64,000 nucleotides of DNA from Glycomyces buryatensis (lineage in GTDB: Bacteria; Actinomycetota; Actinomycetes; Mycobacteriales; Micromonosporaceae). The number at the start of each line of letters is the position of its first letter. Position 1 is the stretch's first letter. The stretch covers positions 992-64,991 of the forward strand of contig NZ_STGY01000032.1 in the NCBI RefSeq assembly GCF_004912275.1. The letters are read 5' to 3'. The notes under the pieces are model-generated. The model was not told where the DNA came from. It did no database searches and saw nothing but the letters and a program-made list of their open reading frames with translations. This document shows, piece after piece, positions 44,338 through 53,043 of this stretch. The position numbers and the translations under genes were made by a program.

Positions 44338-44892
44338 ATGCCAAGTATCGGAGCCGGGACCTCCGGGGGAACCCCCAACATCGAAGATGTACTTGCACGC
44401 ATAACTCAGGCCGACAAGAAGACCCTGGAGATGTTCGCCGAAGGCGTCAGCTTGCAAACCCGAAGCTCGCGCGTCATAAGCGACCTAAAACATCAGGTCT
44501 GCGCGGATCGCATAAGGTTCTCAGCATCGTTCCTTGTCTCCGCAAATAAGGCATTTAACTCGAGACCTGGACAAGATCGAAGCGCGATCAGTAGATATTA
44601 CTATTCAATGTATCACGCTGCCCGTGCCGTTGTATATTTCAATCACGGCGGAGATGATCACGAGAAGCATTCAGTTCTCCCAGGTAAGCTACCTGACGAT
44701 TTCCCGCGAAGTAGCTACTGGCAGAACGAGCTTAAGGATGCCCGCCTAAATCGAAACAGCGCGGACTATGACCCATATCCCGAATCTCGAAGTCACTGGC
44801 ATCCCTTGGCGACGGCACTCGGTGTCACCGCTCCGGCTTTCCTGCAAATTGCAACGCAATATCTGAAGCAGAAGGGATGTTCACACGTATGA
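44338..44892 (+). CDS. HEPN-domain-like protein
   Basis: 184 aa from ATG 44338 (GTG 44335 adjacent). TAGAAT at 44322-44327 fits a -10 placing the transcript start at the initiation codon, so it may be leaderless. Helical protein with R-Y-Y-Y-S-M-Y-H-A-A-R-A-V-V-Y (86-100) and R-N-S-A-D-Y (139-144), the two hallmarks of UPF0332/HEPN proteins. The strict R-x4-6-H RNase motif is not obvious. GC and codon use are lower than in the core genome. ATGA overlap with the ATPase gene implies a two-component cassette, probably of defence type (inference). Confidence 0.78.
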   Translation: MPSIGAGTSGGTPNIEDVLARITQADKKTLEMFAEGVSLQTRSSRVISDLKHQVCADRIRFSASFLVSANKAFNSRPGQDRSAISRYYYSMYHAARAVVYFNHGGDDHEKHSVLPGKLPDDFPRSSYWQNELKDARLNRNSADYDPYPESRSHWHPLATALGVTAPAFLQIATQYLKQKGCSHV

Positions 44893-46580
44893 GCAAGCCT
44901 ATCTACGGTGATCGCTCTTCTCACATTAAGGATGCGTTCCAACAGCGCGCCGGCATTCGAGTGGTCGAAGTCATGGTGCGCGAGTACCCTGACGAAACAA
45001 ACTACATTGTCTACGTGCGGGAGGCAGATGTTGCCGAGGCCGCAGTCGTAGGAAACGACCTTGATGAGGAGATCTCAACACCAGGTGATCGAGCCTTCGT
45101 GATCGTCAGGAAGGCTCCTGATGAACTCCTTGAGAAGGAGATGAAGCCACTTTCCGCAGGGGTACAGGATAGTCGCTCTGTCGACCTAACAAATCTCATT
45201 AGCGCGCGCTCAAGGGTTTCAGAGATTCAGCCCAGTCTGTCGTACGTTAAGGATGCGGACCGAAATCTCTTTGCGGTCACAACTCCTAGGCACCACTTGA
45301 TTTTCGGCCGCCGGGGTGCCGGAAAGAGTGCCTTGCTTGTCGAGGCAAAGCGTAGTTTGGATGAGAACTCCAATATCTCCTCATGGTCTAACATGCAGAC
45401 CCTTAGGAACGAGAAGTCCAACAGGGTATTCCTCTTTATTCTTGAGGACATCATCCAGGCAGTGATCACGCGACAGCAGCGCATTCAATCCGCGTCGTCG
45501 ATTTCAGTGGGTGCGACAGAGCTTAACGACGAGATCCGTGGCCTGCTTTCGGTGGATTCCACGGCTGACGACTTGGCCACCCGCTTGATCCCAAAAGTTC
45601 AACGAGTCCTTAAGCGATTCTTGGATTCAAATGGGCTGCGCATCTACATTTTCGTGGATGATTTTTATTATCTTCCACGAAAAGATCAGCCCATGATTCT
45701 AGACATGTTGCACGGATGCATTCGAGACTGTAACGCCTGGCTAAAAGTAGCCTCCATTCGGCATTTGACTCGCTGGTGGCAGTCGGCCCCCCCTCTGGGC
45801 CTGCAAACGATGCATGATGCTGATCTACTTGACCTTGACGTCACATTGCAAGACCCGGGCAGGGCAAAACGCTTCCTAGAGAACATCCTGACCGAGTATG
45901 CGCGACATGTAGGAATCCCCTCTCTAACTAGGATTTTTAGCTCGACAGCGCTCGACCGACTTGTTCTTGCTTCGGGCGGCGTTCCGCGTGACTATCTTAT
46001 TCTCGCCCAAAATTCCATCCAACGAGCTCAAAGAAGGCAGAATGCAAAGTTGGTGGGCGTTCAGGACGTTAATCAGGCCGCTGGCGATGCAGCTCAAGCG
46101 AAGGTGCAAGAGCTCGAAGAGGATATGGCCTCGGACGTGGCTTCGGCTACGCGCACCCTGGCAGCACTGAAGAAGGTGCGATCTTTTTGCCTCGAGGAAA
46201 CGAGCCACACCTATTTCCTAATTAGCTACCGCGATAAGGAGAATTTGCCAAGCAATTACAACATCCTGACCGACTTGTTGGATCTTCGCCTAATTCACCT
46301 AGTGGATGATGGCGTTTCCGATCCGCACGCAGCAGGACACCGTTTTGAGGCATATATGTTGGACCTGAGTCAGTTCTCGGGATCCCGCCTGAAACGAGGC
46401 ATTCACATCCTTGACTACCAAGGAGGTAATATCATCTCAAAGAAGATACGTGGGTCTTCTTCTAGCAAGAGTGATTCGCCCGTGAAGGTGGGGGATACAC
46501 CGCTCAAAGCTATTGCCATCCTCCGCACAGCACCCACTTTCGCCTTGGAAAGAGTGGGAGACTTGCTTCCTCAAATCTAG
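44889..46580 (+). CDS. AAA/STAND-like ATPase partner of the HEPN protein
   Basis: 563 aa from ATG 44889 (overlap ATGA); ATG 44877 would add four residues. Walker A F-G-R-R-G-A-G-K-S-A-L (Gly140-Ser147 region) and Walker B I-Y-I-F-V-D-D-F-Y-Y-L near residue 255; L-V-L-A-S-G-G-V-P-R-D-Y-L about residue 365 is a lid-domain sensor-like motif typical of P-loop helper ATPases. The N-terminal ~100 residues form a small alpha/beta domain and the C-terminal part a winged-helix-like region. No membrane span. Low GC (visibly near 50%) marks horizontal transfer. Probable switch of an abortive infection type module. Confidence 0.8.
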   Translation: MSKPIYGDRSSHIKDAFQQRAGIRVVEVMVREYPDETNYIVYVREADVAEAAVVGNDLDEEISTPGDRAFVIVRKAPDELLEKEMKPLSAGVQDSRSVDLTNLISARSRVSEIQPSLSYVKDADRNLFAVTTPRHHLIFGRRGAGKSALLVEAKRSLDENSNISSWSNMQTLRNEKSNRVFLFILEDIIQAVITRQQRIQSASSISVGATELNDEIRGLLSVDSTADDLATRLIPKVQRVLKRFLDSNGLRIYIFVDDFYYLPRKDQPMILDMLHGCIRDCNAWLKVASIRHLTRWWQSAPPLGLQTMHDADLLDLDVTLQDPGRAKRFLENILTEYARHVGIPSLTRIFSSTALDRLVLASGGVPRDYLILAQNSIQRAQRRQNAKLVGVQDVNQAAGDAAQAKVQELEEDMASDVASATRTLAALKKVRSFCLEETSHTYFLISYRDKENLPSNYNILTDLLDLRLIHLVDDGVSDPHAAGHRFEAYMLDLSQFSGSRLKRGIHILDYQGGNIISKKIRGSSSSKSDSPVKVGDTPLKAIAILRTAPTFALERVGDLLPQI

Positions 46581-46811
46581 TCCGCAATTTGGGGGAACCG
46601 GTTCGAAGGGTAGCGAGTGGATCGCACACTCCAATTAGGAGATTAATAGCTTCCTCATTGCCACCGAGGATGAGAAAGACTCACTGAGCCTGTTTCAACC
46701 TGATCGACGCCTCGACGGCCTTGACGATCTGAGTACTTATGATCGAGAACTTGGCCGCAGTACAGACCGAGTCCTTCTCGCGTCCGACATGATTTGAATT
46801 GTTTAGATCAT

Positions 46812-47348
46812 CTAGTGAAGCTGGGGTCGCTCGGCGCTCAAGTAGAGGAGCGCCACAAGGGTCGTTCCGGAGCTGACGTCGCCTTTGGCGATGAGCGAAT
46901 GGATGTCACTCAGCGGTACCCACTCGATCCGCTCGGACTCAAAGCTGTCTGCGGGTTCGCCGATTTGTTCCGCGTCTTCGGCTTTGAAGATGTGGTGTTC
47001 GGCGGTCATGAGGCCTGGCGAGGGCTGTGTGTAGACCAGCGGAGTGAGTGGACCAGTGGCGCGCCAGCCGGTTTCTTCTTCGACTTCGCGGCGGGCGGCT
47101 TGTTCGGGGGTCTCGTCGGGTTCGATGCCGCCGATGGGGATTTCCCAGCCCCAGGTGTCGGTGATGAAGCGGTGGCGCCACAACAGGAGGACCTTGCCGT
47201 CGTTGACGACGACGGCTCCCGCTCCGGGGCCAGTTTCGATGAGACGGTGGTCAAGGTGGCGGCCATCGGGGAGTTCGACGTCGGCGGTGCGCACGTGGAC
47301 CCACTGGTCCCGGTAAAGCGTCCGCTTGGAGTTGACCTGCCAGCGCAT
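46812..47348 (-). CDS. NUDIX hydrolase
   Basis: 178 aa from the second of two ATGs (47348), better spaced from GGGAG. NUDIX box G-G-I-E-P-D-E-T-P-E-Q-A-A-R-R-E-V and E-E-E-T-G complete, with W-G-W-E-I-P just before, as in ADP-ribose pyrophosphatase-like enzymes. It hydrolyses a nucleoside diphosphate linked to another moiety; substrate unknown. Coupled to the upstream XRE regulator gene. Confidence 0.9.
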   Translation of the reverse strand: MRWQVNSKRTLYRDQWVHVRTADVELPDGRHLDHRLIETGPGAGAVVVNDGKVLLLWRHRFITDTWGWEIPIGGIEPDETPEQAARREVEEETGWRATGPLTPLVYTQPSPGLMTAEHHIFKAEDAEQIGEPADSFESERIEWVPLSDIHSLIAKGDVSSGTTLVALLYLSAERPQLH

Positions 47349-48538
47349 CATGCTCCCGGTTCCGTGAGTTGGACTTCGGCGCGTTCGAGCGTACTCGCCA
47401 CGTCAGGTGCCGCCGAGTACGGCTGCAAGGCGCTGACGACGCTGGTGAGGCGGTCGTGGAGTCGGCCGGACTCCATGCCCACGGCGCGATCGAGCATGGT
47501 CGCGGCTGCATCGGCGGCTTCCTCGATTTCTCCTTGAGCAGTGAGTACGAGGGCGTAGCCGGCCCAGCGATGGACCTGGCCTCGCAGGTGCGTCCCGGGC
47601 GCGGTGCGGACGGCCTCGTCGGCATAGGTGCGTGCGGCGCTGGTGTCGCCGAGGCGTCGGAGGGCTTCCGCAGTCTGGAGCTGGACGAGGCCTGGGGTCA
47701 TGTAGGAGGTCTCGGGCAGGTCCGGGCCGTTCCATGTGCGGTCGGCATCGGTTTCGGCTGCTTCGAGGTGGCGGTGGCAAGCGCGGGATGTTCCCAGGCG
47801 GGCGTGAGCTTTCGCGGCGAGGCTGTGGAGGTCGCAGGTCAGTGCGGGGTTGAGTTGGTCGCCGAGGGTGTCGAGCACGGTTTCGGTGTGGTCGAGGACT
47901 TGGTCGAGCTCGCCAAGGTGCATGGCTTGGTTGGCGAGTAGTGCGTGGAGGTAGCCCTCGAATTGCAGGTCGGCCGCGGCGCGGGCGAGTCCGAGGGCTT
48001 CAGCGAAGCGAGCAGTGGCGGCCATCTGCTGGTCGGCGTCGTAGGCGCAGATTCCGGCGAATGCGGTGAGGCTTCCGGCAGCGCGGAAGAGTTGACGGCC
48101 GAGGTTGTTCTCGTAGGCGGTGCGCAGCATTGGTGCGACTCGCTGGTCGAGGGTGGCGCTGATCCTGGGCAGGGTCGGCACGCCGCCAACGCGGCGGTAC
48201 ATCTCCTGGAAGTGAGCGCGGGTTTGTTCGATCCTGCGGAGGTCTTCGACGCTCACCGCACTGTGTCTCGGCGATGGAACGACTGCAAGTCCTTGAGATC
48301 GGGATCGAGCCGGTGAGGTGGGCTCTGGACCTCTGTCGGTGAGCATTCGTTCGAGCTGAGCCGCGTTGACTTCGAGCAGGGCTGCGAGGTCGGTCCTGAC
48401 CCACGGCAAAGGTTCATTCTCGCCTCGTTCCCATCGGGAGATTGTGGATCGTTCGACGCCAAGCCGGTCAGCGGCCTGCTCCTGGCTGAGGCCCAGCGAC
48501 TTTCGGCGCCGGATGAGCGCCTCACGCCGTTTCGCCAC
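47348..48538 (-). CDS. XRE-family regulator with helical repeat domain
   Basis: 396 aa from GTG 48538 (GGAGGTGG well spaced). N-terminal HTH: S-L-G-L-S-Q-E-Q-A-A-D-R-L-G-V-E-R-S-T-I-S-R-W-E-R-G at residues ~14-39. The long C-terminal part is a TPR-like helical solenoid, as in many actinobacterial XRE regulators. It probably controls its NUDIX partner and the divergent 48739-51082 genes. The frame upstream of the GTG is open but not supported. Confidence 0.88.
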   Translation of the reverse strand: MAKRREALIRRRKSLGLSQEQAADRLGVERSTISRWERGENEPLPWVRTDLAALLEVNAAQLERMLTDRGPEPTSPARSRSQGLAVVPSPRHSAVSVEDLRRIEQTRAHFQEMYRRVGGVPTLPRISATLDQRVAPMLRTAYENNLGRQLFRAAGSLTAFAGICAYDADQQMAATARFAEALGLARAAADLQFEGYLHALLANQAMHLGELDQVLDHTETVLDTLGDQLNPALTCDLHSLAAKAHARLGTSRACHRHLEAAETDADRTWNGPDLPETSYMTPGLVQLQTAEALRRLGDTSAARTYADEAVRTAPGTHLRGQVHRWAGYALVLTAQGEIEEAADAAATMLDRAVGMESGRLHDRLTSVVSALQPYSAAPDVASTLERAEVQLTEPGA

Positions 48539-48738
48539 GGCCCACCTCCACCTCGGAACCGCGCAACACCCCAGGTCACCGCTTCGATGCCTCATTCGTG
48601 CCTCATGAGTGCAGCGTTGATGCTCTGGTTTGGACGGTTTGTGCCTGTTGGAATCAAGGCTACGGGCGTACAACCAACCGGCGCAAGACGTCATTCGCCC
48701 GATCAGGAGACCGACACGGCAGGTGAAGGGTGGATCTG

Positions 48739-49329
48739 ATGGCAAGCAAGACCATGCAGGGAACGAACCGAGGCGGCATGGCCGGATTCGAGATTCTGGG
48801 AGAGTGGCAGACCGCGACCGGAAACGTGCTGCGGCTCAAAGCCCGCCGCAAGACCGGGTACGCCTCGATCTGGCTGGACTACAACGGCGATCCGATCAAG
48901 ATCGGATACGCCGCCCACGCGGGCGGCGTGGTTCGCGAAGTTCGGTGGGATCCACCCTGGAACGAGCAGACCACGGCCTGGAAGGTCCAGCAGCGCAACC
49001 ACATCGCCTGGCTCATTGCCGACTGGCACGCCGAGAACATCCGTCCCGTCCATCCTGCACCACTGCCCGCGAGCGTGATCGGCGTCTTCGAGCTCGACGG
49101 ATTCCGGTTCGCCGTCGAACCCACCACTGCCAACGAGCACGCGGTGCTGAGCGTGGTGAACACCGAGAACGGACTCACACCGGTAGCTGACCTGCTCCAC
49201 GAGCACGGCCGGATCTGCGGCCTCGTCACCCGCCCAGGATGGAAGGGCACGCCTGAAGAACGCCGACGCCAGTGGCGCAGCGAGTGCGAAGCGATCCTGA
49301 CCCAGACCGCTCCTCGCGGCGGGCGATAG
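48739..49329 (+). CDS. Hypothetical protein
   Basis: 196 aa from ATG 48739; GTG 48730 is an alternative. It contains K-T-G-Y-A-S-I-W-L-D-Y-N-G, W-L-I-A-D-W-H-A-E-N-I-R-P-V and a Cys/Arg-rich C-terminus. No family recognised. First gene of the three-gene set with the AHCY-like and NUDIX genes, 69 nt before the next start, and divergent from the XRE gene. Confidence 0.65.
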   Translation: MASKTMQGTNRGGMAGFEILGEWQTATGNVLRLKARRKTGYASIWLDYNGDPIKIGYAAHAGGVVREVRWDPPWNEQTTAWKVQQRNHIAWLIADWHAENIRPVHPAPLPASVIGVFELDGFRFAVEPTTANEHAVLSVVNTENGLTPVADLLHEHGRICGLVTRPGWKGTPEERRRQWRSECEAILTQTAPRGGR

Positions 49330-49397
49330 ACCTTTCTTCCCCCAGGAGACCGCCGGGTGGGCGGCGGCCTCCACCCCTCCACCTTCGGGAGCAAGTC

Positions 49398-50531
49398 ATG
49401 ACCATCGAAACCACGGCACTCGCGCGCCGATCGAGCTTCTTCACCCGCATCACCGAGACCTTCGCCCCGAAAGAGCCGATCGCGGTCATCGCCATCACGC
49501 ACCTGCTGGGCGAGCGGCCCGCCTTCGTCGACGCCGTCGCCGGCCTCGGCGAGCTCGCCGCTCTGCTGCCCAAGCCCAAGAGCGTCGACCCGGAAACGCT
49601 TAACGAAGTCGCGGCGCGGCACCAAGTCGACCAGCTCACCCGCGAACTCTTCGCCGATGCTGAAGCCGCCCTCGCGTTCCTGGAGAAGCGGGCATCCAAT
49701 CGTTCGGTGGTCCTGCTCGACGTCGGTGGCTACTTTGCTCCGGTCCTCGGCCACCTCTGCGAGCACTTCTCCGGACGGATTGTCGGAGTCGTGGAGGACA
49801 CCGAGAACGGCCACCAGCGCTACCTCGCCCTCGGCGATGTCCCGTGCCCGGTCTACTCGGTGGCGCGCTCGCCGCTGAAACAGCCCGAGGACTACCTCGT
49901 GGGCCAGTCGTGCGCGTTCAGTGCCGAGGCGCTCATGCGGGCCGTAGGCGACTTGCCCATCGGGCGACCGGTCGCCGTGATCGGGCACGGCAAGCTCGGC
50001 CGAGCCGCAGCGGCGACCCTCCAGGTCAAGGGCTCAGTGGTTCGCGTCTTCGACACCGACCCCGTCCGTGCCACCCAGGCCCTCGCAGCCGGATACGTCG
50101 TGTCCGCCTCATGCGCCGAGGCCATCACCGGTGCCGGGCTGGTCCTGTGCGCGACCGGTAACCACTCCCTCGGGTTCGACGACTTCACCAAGCTCGCCAA
50201 CGGCGCCCACATCGCCACCGTCACCAGCTCCGAGGACGAACTCGACCTCTCCGGGCTCACCGACTTCTACAGCGAGGTGGCCGTGGCCGAGCACGTCACC
50301 CGGTACGAGACGATCGGGCACTACTTCTACCTCCACAACGGCGGCAACGCCGTCAACTTCATCCATGGAGCGGTCGTCGGCCCGTTCATCCACCTCGTCC
50401 AAGCCGAGATCCTCGCCGCCGCCGCGCGCCTCGCCGCAGGCTCTCTCGATGCCGGACACCATGAGATGACCACCGTCGACCGCCAAACGATCGCCGCCAT
50501 CTGGCTCGACTACTACAGGAGCAACGCATGA
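49398..50531 (+). CDS. S-adenosylhomocysteinase-like NAD-binding protein
   Basis: 377 aa from ATG 49398 (GGGAG upstream), shorter than true AHCY (~430-490 aa). NAD motif V-A-V-I-G-H-G-K-L-G-R-A-A-A, then V-R-V-F-D-T-D-P, and V-L-C-A-T-G-N-H-S-L-G. The catalytic AHCY residues and the E-G-R-L-V-N-L-G motif are not clear, but N-G-G-N-A-V-N-F near the C-terminus is in a similar place. Role unknown; may act on a nucleoside-containing metabolite with the NUDIX partner. Confidence 0.72.
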   Translation: MTIETTALARRSSFFTRITETFAPKEPIAVIAITHLLGERPAFVDAVAGLGELAALLPKPKSVDPETLNEVAARHQVDQLTRELFADAEAALAFLEKRASNRSVVLLDVGGYFAPVLGHLCEHFSGRIVGVVEDTENGHQRYLALGDVPCPVYSVARSPLKQPEDYLVGQSCAFSAEALMRAVGDLPIGRPVAVIGHGKLGRAAAATLQVKGSVVRVFDTDPVRATQALAAGYVVSASCAEAITGAGLVLCATGNHSLGFDDFTKLANGAHIATVTSSEDELDLSGLTDFYSEVAVAEHVTRYETIGHYFYLHNGGNAVNFIHGAVVGPFIHLVQAEILAAAARLAAGSLDAGHHEMTTVDRQTIAAIWLDYYRSNA

Positions 50532-51082
50532 TCGGAAACCACGACATCGCCAAGACCGTCGAGGACTACCTCAACCGCTACCCCGGCGACAGACCCGGCC
50601 TCGACCCGCTCCTGGACGCCCTCGACAACCCCGAACCCCTCGCCACCCGGACGCGACTCGCCGGACACGTCACCTGCGGTGCGGTCGTCCTCAACCAAGA
50701 CTGCAAAGTCCTGCACATCTGGCACCGCGCCCTCGACCGCCTGCTCCTCCCCGGCGGCCACACCGAATCCGACGACACTTCCCTGTCCGAGGCGGCCATC
50801 CGCGAGTTCGCCGAAGAGACCGGACTCGACCCGCAGCACCTCACCGCGATCGGCGAGGGCCCGATCCATATCGAGGTCCACCGCATTCCCGACTCCCCGG
50901 CCAAGGGCGAACCCGAGCACTGGCACGCCGACTTCCGGTACGCCTTCGCCTACACCGGCGAAGGCAATCTCGCCCTCCAGGACGAGGAAGTTACCGACGC
51001 CGTGTGGGTTCCGGCCGACGAGATCGCAGACCGAACCCTGCGGGCCCGCGCCGACGAAGCCGCCCTCTCGCTCCAGCGTTGA
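50528..51082 (+). CDS. NUDIX hydrolase
   Basis: 184 aa; its ATG overlaps the stop of the AHCY-like gene. NUDIX box from G-G-H-T-E-S-D to R-E-F-A-E-E-T-G is complete, with L-L-L-P in front. The coupling and the second NUDIX gene 3.2 kb away suggest a nucleotide-related pathway. A long perfect palindrome follows 24 nt after the stop. Confidence 0.9.
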   Translation: MIGNHDIAKTVEDYLNRYPGDRPGLDPLLDALDNPEPLATRTRLAGHVTCGAVVLNQDCKVLHIWHRALDRLLLPGGHTESDDTSLSEAAIREFAEETGLDPQHLTAIGEGPIHIEVHRIPDSPAKGEPEHWHADFRYAFAYTGEGNLALQDEEVTDAVWVPADEIADRTLRARADEAALSLQR

Positions 51083-51105
51083 GCCCTGAACGACGGATAT
51101 CCCAG

Positions 51106-51151
51106 ACCCTCACAGGCCCGCACAGCGATCGCTGTGCGGGCCTGTGAGGGT
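51106..51151. repeat. 46-bp perfect palindrome
   Basis: ACCCTCACAGGCCCGCACAG... reads the same on both strands through 23 bp per arm (51106-51128 and 51129-51151) with no spacer. It is directly downstream of the NUDIX gene, so it may be a terminator, but the perfect symmetry without loop is unusual. GGTGCGTGG after it matches the end of repeat copy B. Confidence 0.85.
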
Positions 51152-51357
51152 GCGTGGCCCGCACAATCCTCATCTCGGCGGAGTTTTCGAGCGACACTCG
51201 CGGTCAACGGAAGCGGTCGACTCGGGCTGCTTCCACCGATCGCGAGGAAGGATTCGAGCACGATTCTCTGGAAGTGGGCGATGGCAGGACGGCACCGCGC
51301 TACAGGCGGTGTCGCTGTTCGGCATGTCGCCGCCTCGCCAGCGCGGGGTGGTGGCTG

Positions 51358-52308
51358 ATGACGTCATGGCGTAAACGTGCCCTAGCGGCGGCGTCGTTGG
51401 GCGAGGTCGCGCACCAGTTGACCGACCGGGACCATGCGATCATCGAGCATCTGAGCCGGTTCCGGCTGTTGACCATCAAGCAGTTGGAACGGGTGTTCTT
51501 CGACTCCGCTTCCTCGGCCTACGACCGGATCAAGACGCTGCACGAGAAGGGGCTGCTCGACCGCCGGCGGCCCTCGACGCACGAGGCGTACCGGTACTTC
51601 CTCGGCTTGCTCGGCCTGAGCCTGGTCCACGCCGCCGCCGTCGCCGACTTCGAGCGCGACCCCGGGATGGACATTTTCGGTAAGCCCGAAAAACCGAAGC
51701 CCGGCAGGACCCCGACGAAGGCGAAGGCCCAGCAGCACGCCGATGCGCTGTTCTTCTCGGCCCACCGCTCACACCTCGAGGGTGTGAACGACTTCTACAC
51801 ACGCCTGGCCTACTCCGCCCGCCACAGCCCTGAGACCGAGTTGCGGCACTGGTACGTCGAACACGAGGCCGGGAGCGTATCTCCTGCTTCGGGTCAGCGC
51901 CCGGACGGCTGCTTCGATCTCGCCTTCGATGGACAGGAGCGGGAGTTCTGCTTCGAGTACGACACCGGTACCGAGCCGCTGGACCGGCTCGTGCGCAAGG
52001 TCGACTGGTACAACCGCGAGATCGCCCGGCGCCAGAGCATCGCGCGCAGCCGCGTGAACGAGGGCAGGTTGACCCGCGAGCAAGTCCTCGCCGAGGCGCC
52101 GCCCCGGATAATGCTCATCGAGTTCACCAAACTCGGCCGGGAAGCGAACCTCCACGACCGGCTCGCGACCGCGGGCGGCCTCGGCCTCGTCGCCACCTCC
52201 ACGAGCGCCCGCAGCACCGATCCGCTCGGACCCGTGTGGTGGTGCGCCGGTGATTCGCCCGGCGGCATGCGGAGCCTGGCCGAGGTCTACACCTTCCGAC
52301 ACCTGTAG
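51358..52308 (+). CDS. Replication-relaxation family protein
   Basis: 316 aa from ATG 51358; upstream frame not supported. N-terminal winged HTH: H-Q-L-T-D-R-D-H-A-I-I-E-H-L-S-R-F-R-L-L and R-I-K-T-L-H-E-K-G-L-L-D-R-R. The middle F-C-F-E-Y-D-T-G-T-E and V-R-K-V-D-W-Y-N resemble the nuclease-like region of the replication-relaxation family (PF13814) carried by actinobacterial plasmids and integrative elements. Suggests the island once had conjugation or replication functions; no ParB or FtsK-like gene is here. Confidence 0.8.
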   Translation: MTSWRKRALAAASLGEVAHQLTDRDHAIIEHLSRFRLLTIKQLERVFFDSASSAYDRIKTLHEKGLLDRRRPSTHEAYRYFLGLLGLSLVHAAAVADFERDPGMDIFGKPEKPKPGRTPTKAKAQQHADALFFSAHRSHLEGVNDFYTRLAYSARHSPETELRHWYVEHEAGSVSPASGQRPDGCFDLAFDGQEREFCFEYDTGTEPLDRLVRKVDWYNREIARRQSIARSRVNEGRLTREQVLAEAPPRIMLIEFTKLGREANLHDRLATAGGLGLVATSTSARSTDPLGPVWWCAGDSPGGMRSLAEVYTFRHL

Positions 52309-52845
52309 TCGCACGGGCCGAGGATGCGGCCGAGGACTCCCGGAACCATGTCCGGGTCCACTCCCGTACCAACCTCCACGAGCAGTCCCGAGACGCCCCC
52401 GGCATCCGCACAACCGTGTTTGCGCAGCTCGCTGCGAATAAAAGCAAGTCGCCGTGCGGGTCCTACTAAATACATTCATATTTACCCCCGAAGCGTCCTA
52501 GGACGACAACGAGCAGCCTCCTATCGGCGTGACACCGCCGCACCTCCGCAACAGGAACCACTCCAGCACTAGCAACATGAGTCACATTCCAGTAACCTAG
52601 GGTGCATCTGAGACCACGGGTGACGGCGCGTCGCCTCCCTTGCACTGGTCAACTCCCACACCACCGCCCGACCGGGCCCGCTCATCACGCCGCCCCGCAC
52701 CCGAGGCAGCCGTCAGCCCTCCGCTGCCATCGAGCGTGCTCCGAGGCCGTTCACCCGTCCGAGTCGGAGGCTCGTACCCCCATCGAGTACGAGCTACGGT
52801 CGCCACCAGGGCCGCCACCTGGTCTTTTACCTGGTGGTGGGGGCG
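52309..52845. other. Gene-poor region in the island
   Basis: 537 nt without a convincing gene. The part near 52440-52600 is AT-richer than the rest. No hairpin repeat copy, tRNA or strong promoter was recognised; small frames in several phases are Pro/Arg-rich noise. Confidence 0.55.
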
Positions 52846-53043
52846 GTGAGCCGGGTTCCGAAGCGGATTCGGGTCACCGGGGCGCGGCGGGAAGTCATCG
52901 ACACCGACCGGTTGGCCGCACTGCTGCTGCGTGCCGCGCTCCGCCGGGAAACCGGTGATGGTGGCGCGGCAAGCGACGCTGCGGCGGGTGCGGCGGCCCC
53001 TGACAGCGATATAGGCGACGCCAGAGGGGAAACGGCGGCATGA
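52846..53043 (+). CDS. Small protein upstream of the recombinase
   Basis: 65 aa from GTG 52846 (GTG 52834 possible). Starts S-R-V-P-K-R-I-R-V-T-G-A-R-R-E-V-I-D, basic, then Ala/Asp-rich. ATGA overlap with the recombinase gene argues that it is translated and coupled. No family recognised; possibly a small regulator or accessory factor of the recombinase. Confidence 0.5.
   Translation: MSRVPKRIRVTGARREVIDTDRLAALLLRAALRRETGDGGAASDAAAGAAAPDSDIGDARGETAA

Noticed and set aside
51144-51374. 76-codon frame upstream of the replication-relaxation gene
   Set aside because: Overlaps the palindrome and has no ribosome site or recognisable domain; at most a remnant of a conjugation gene.
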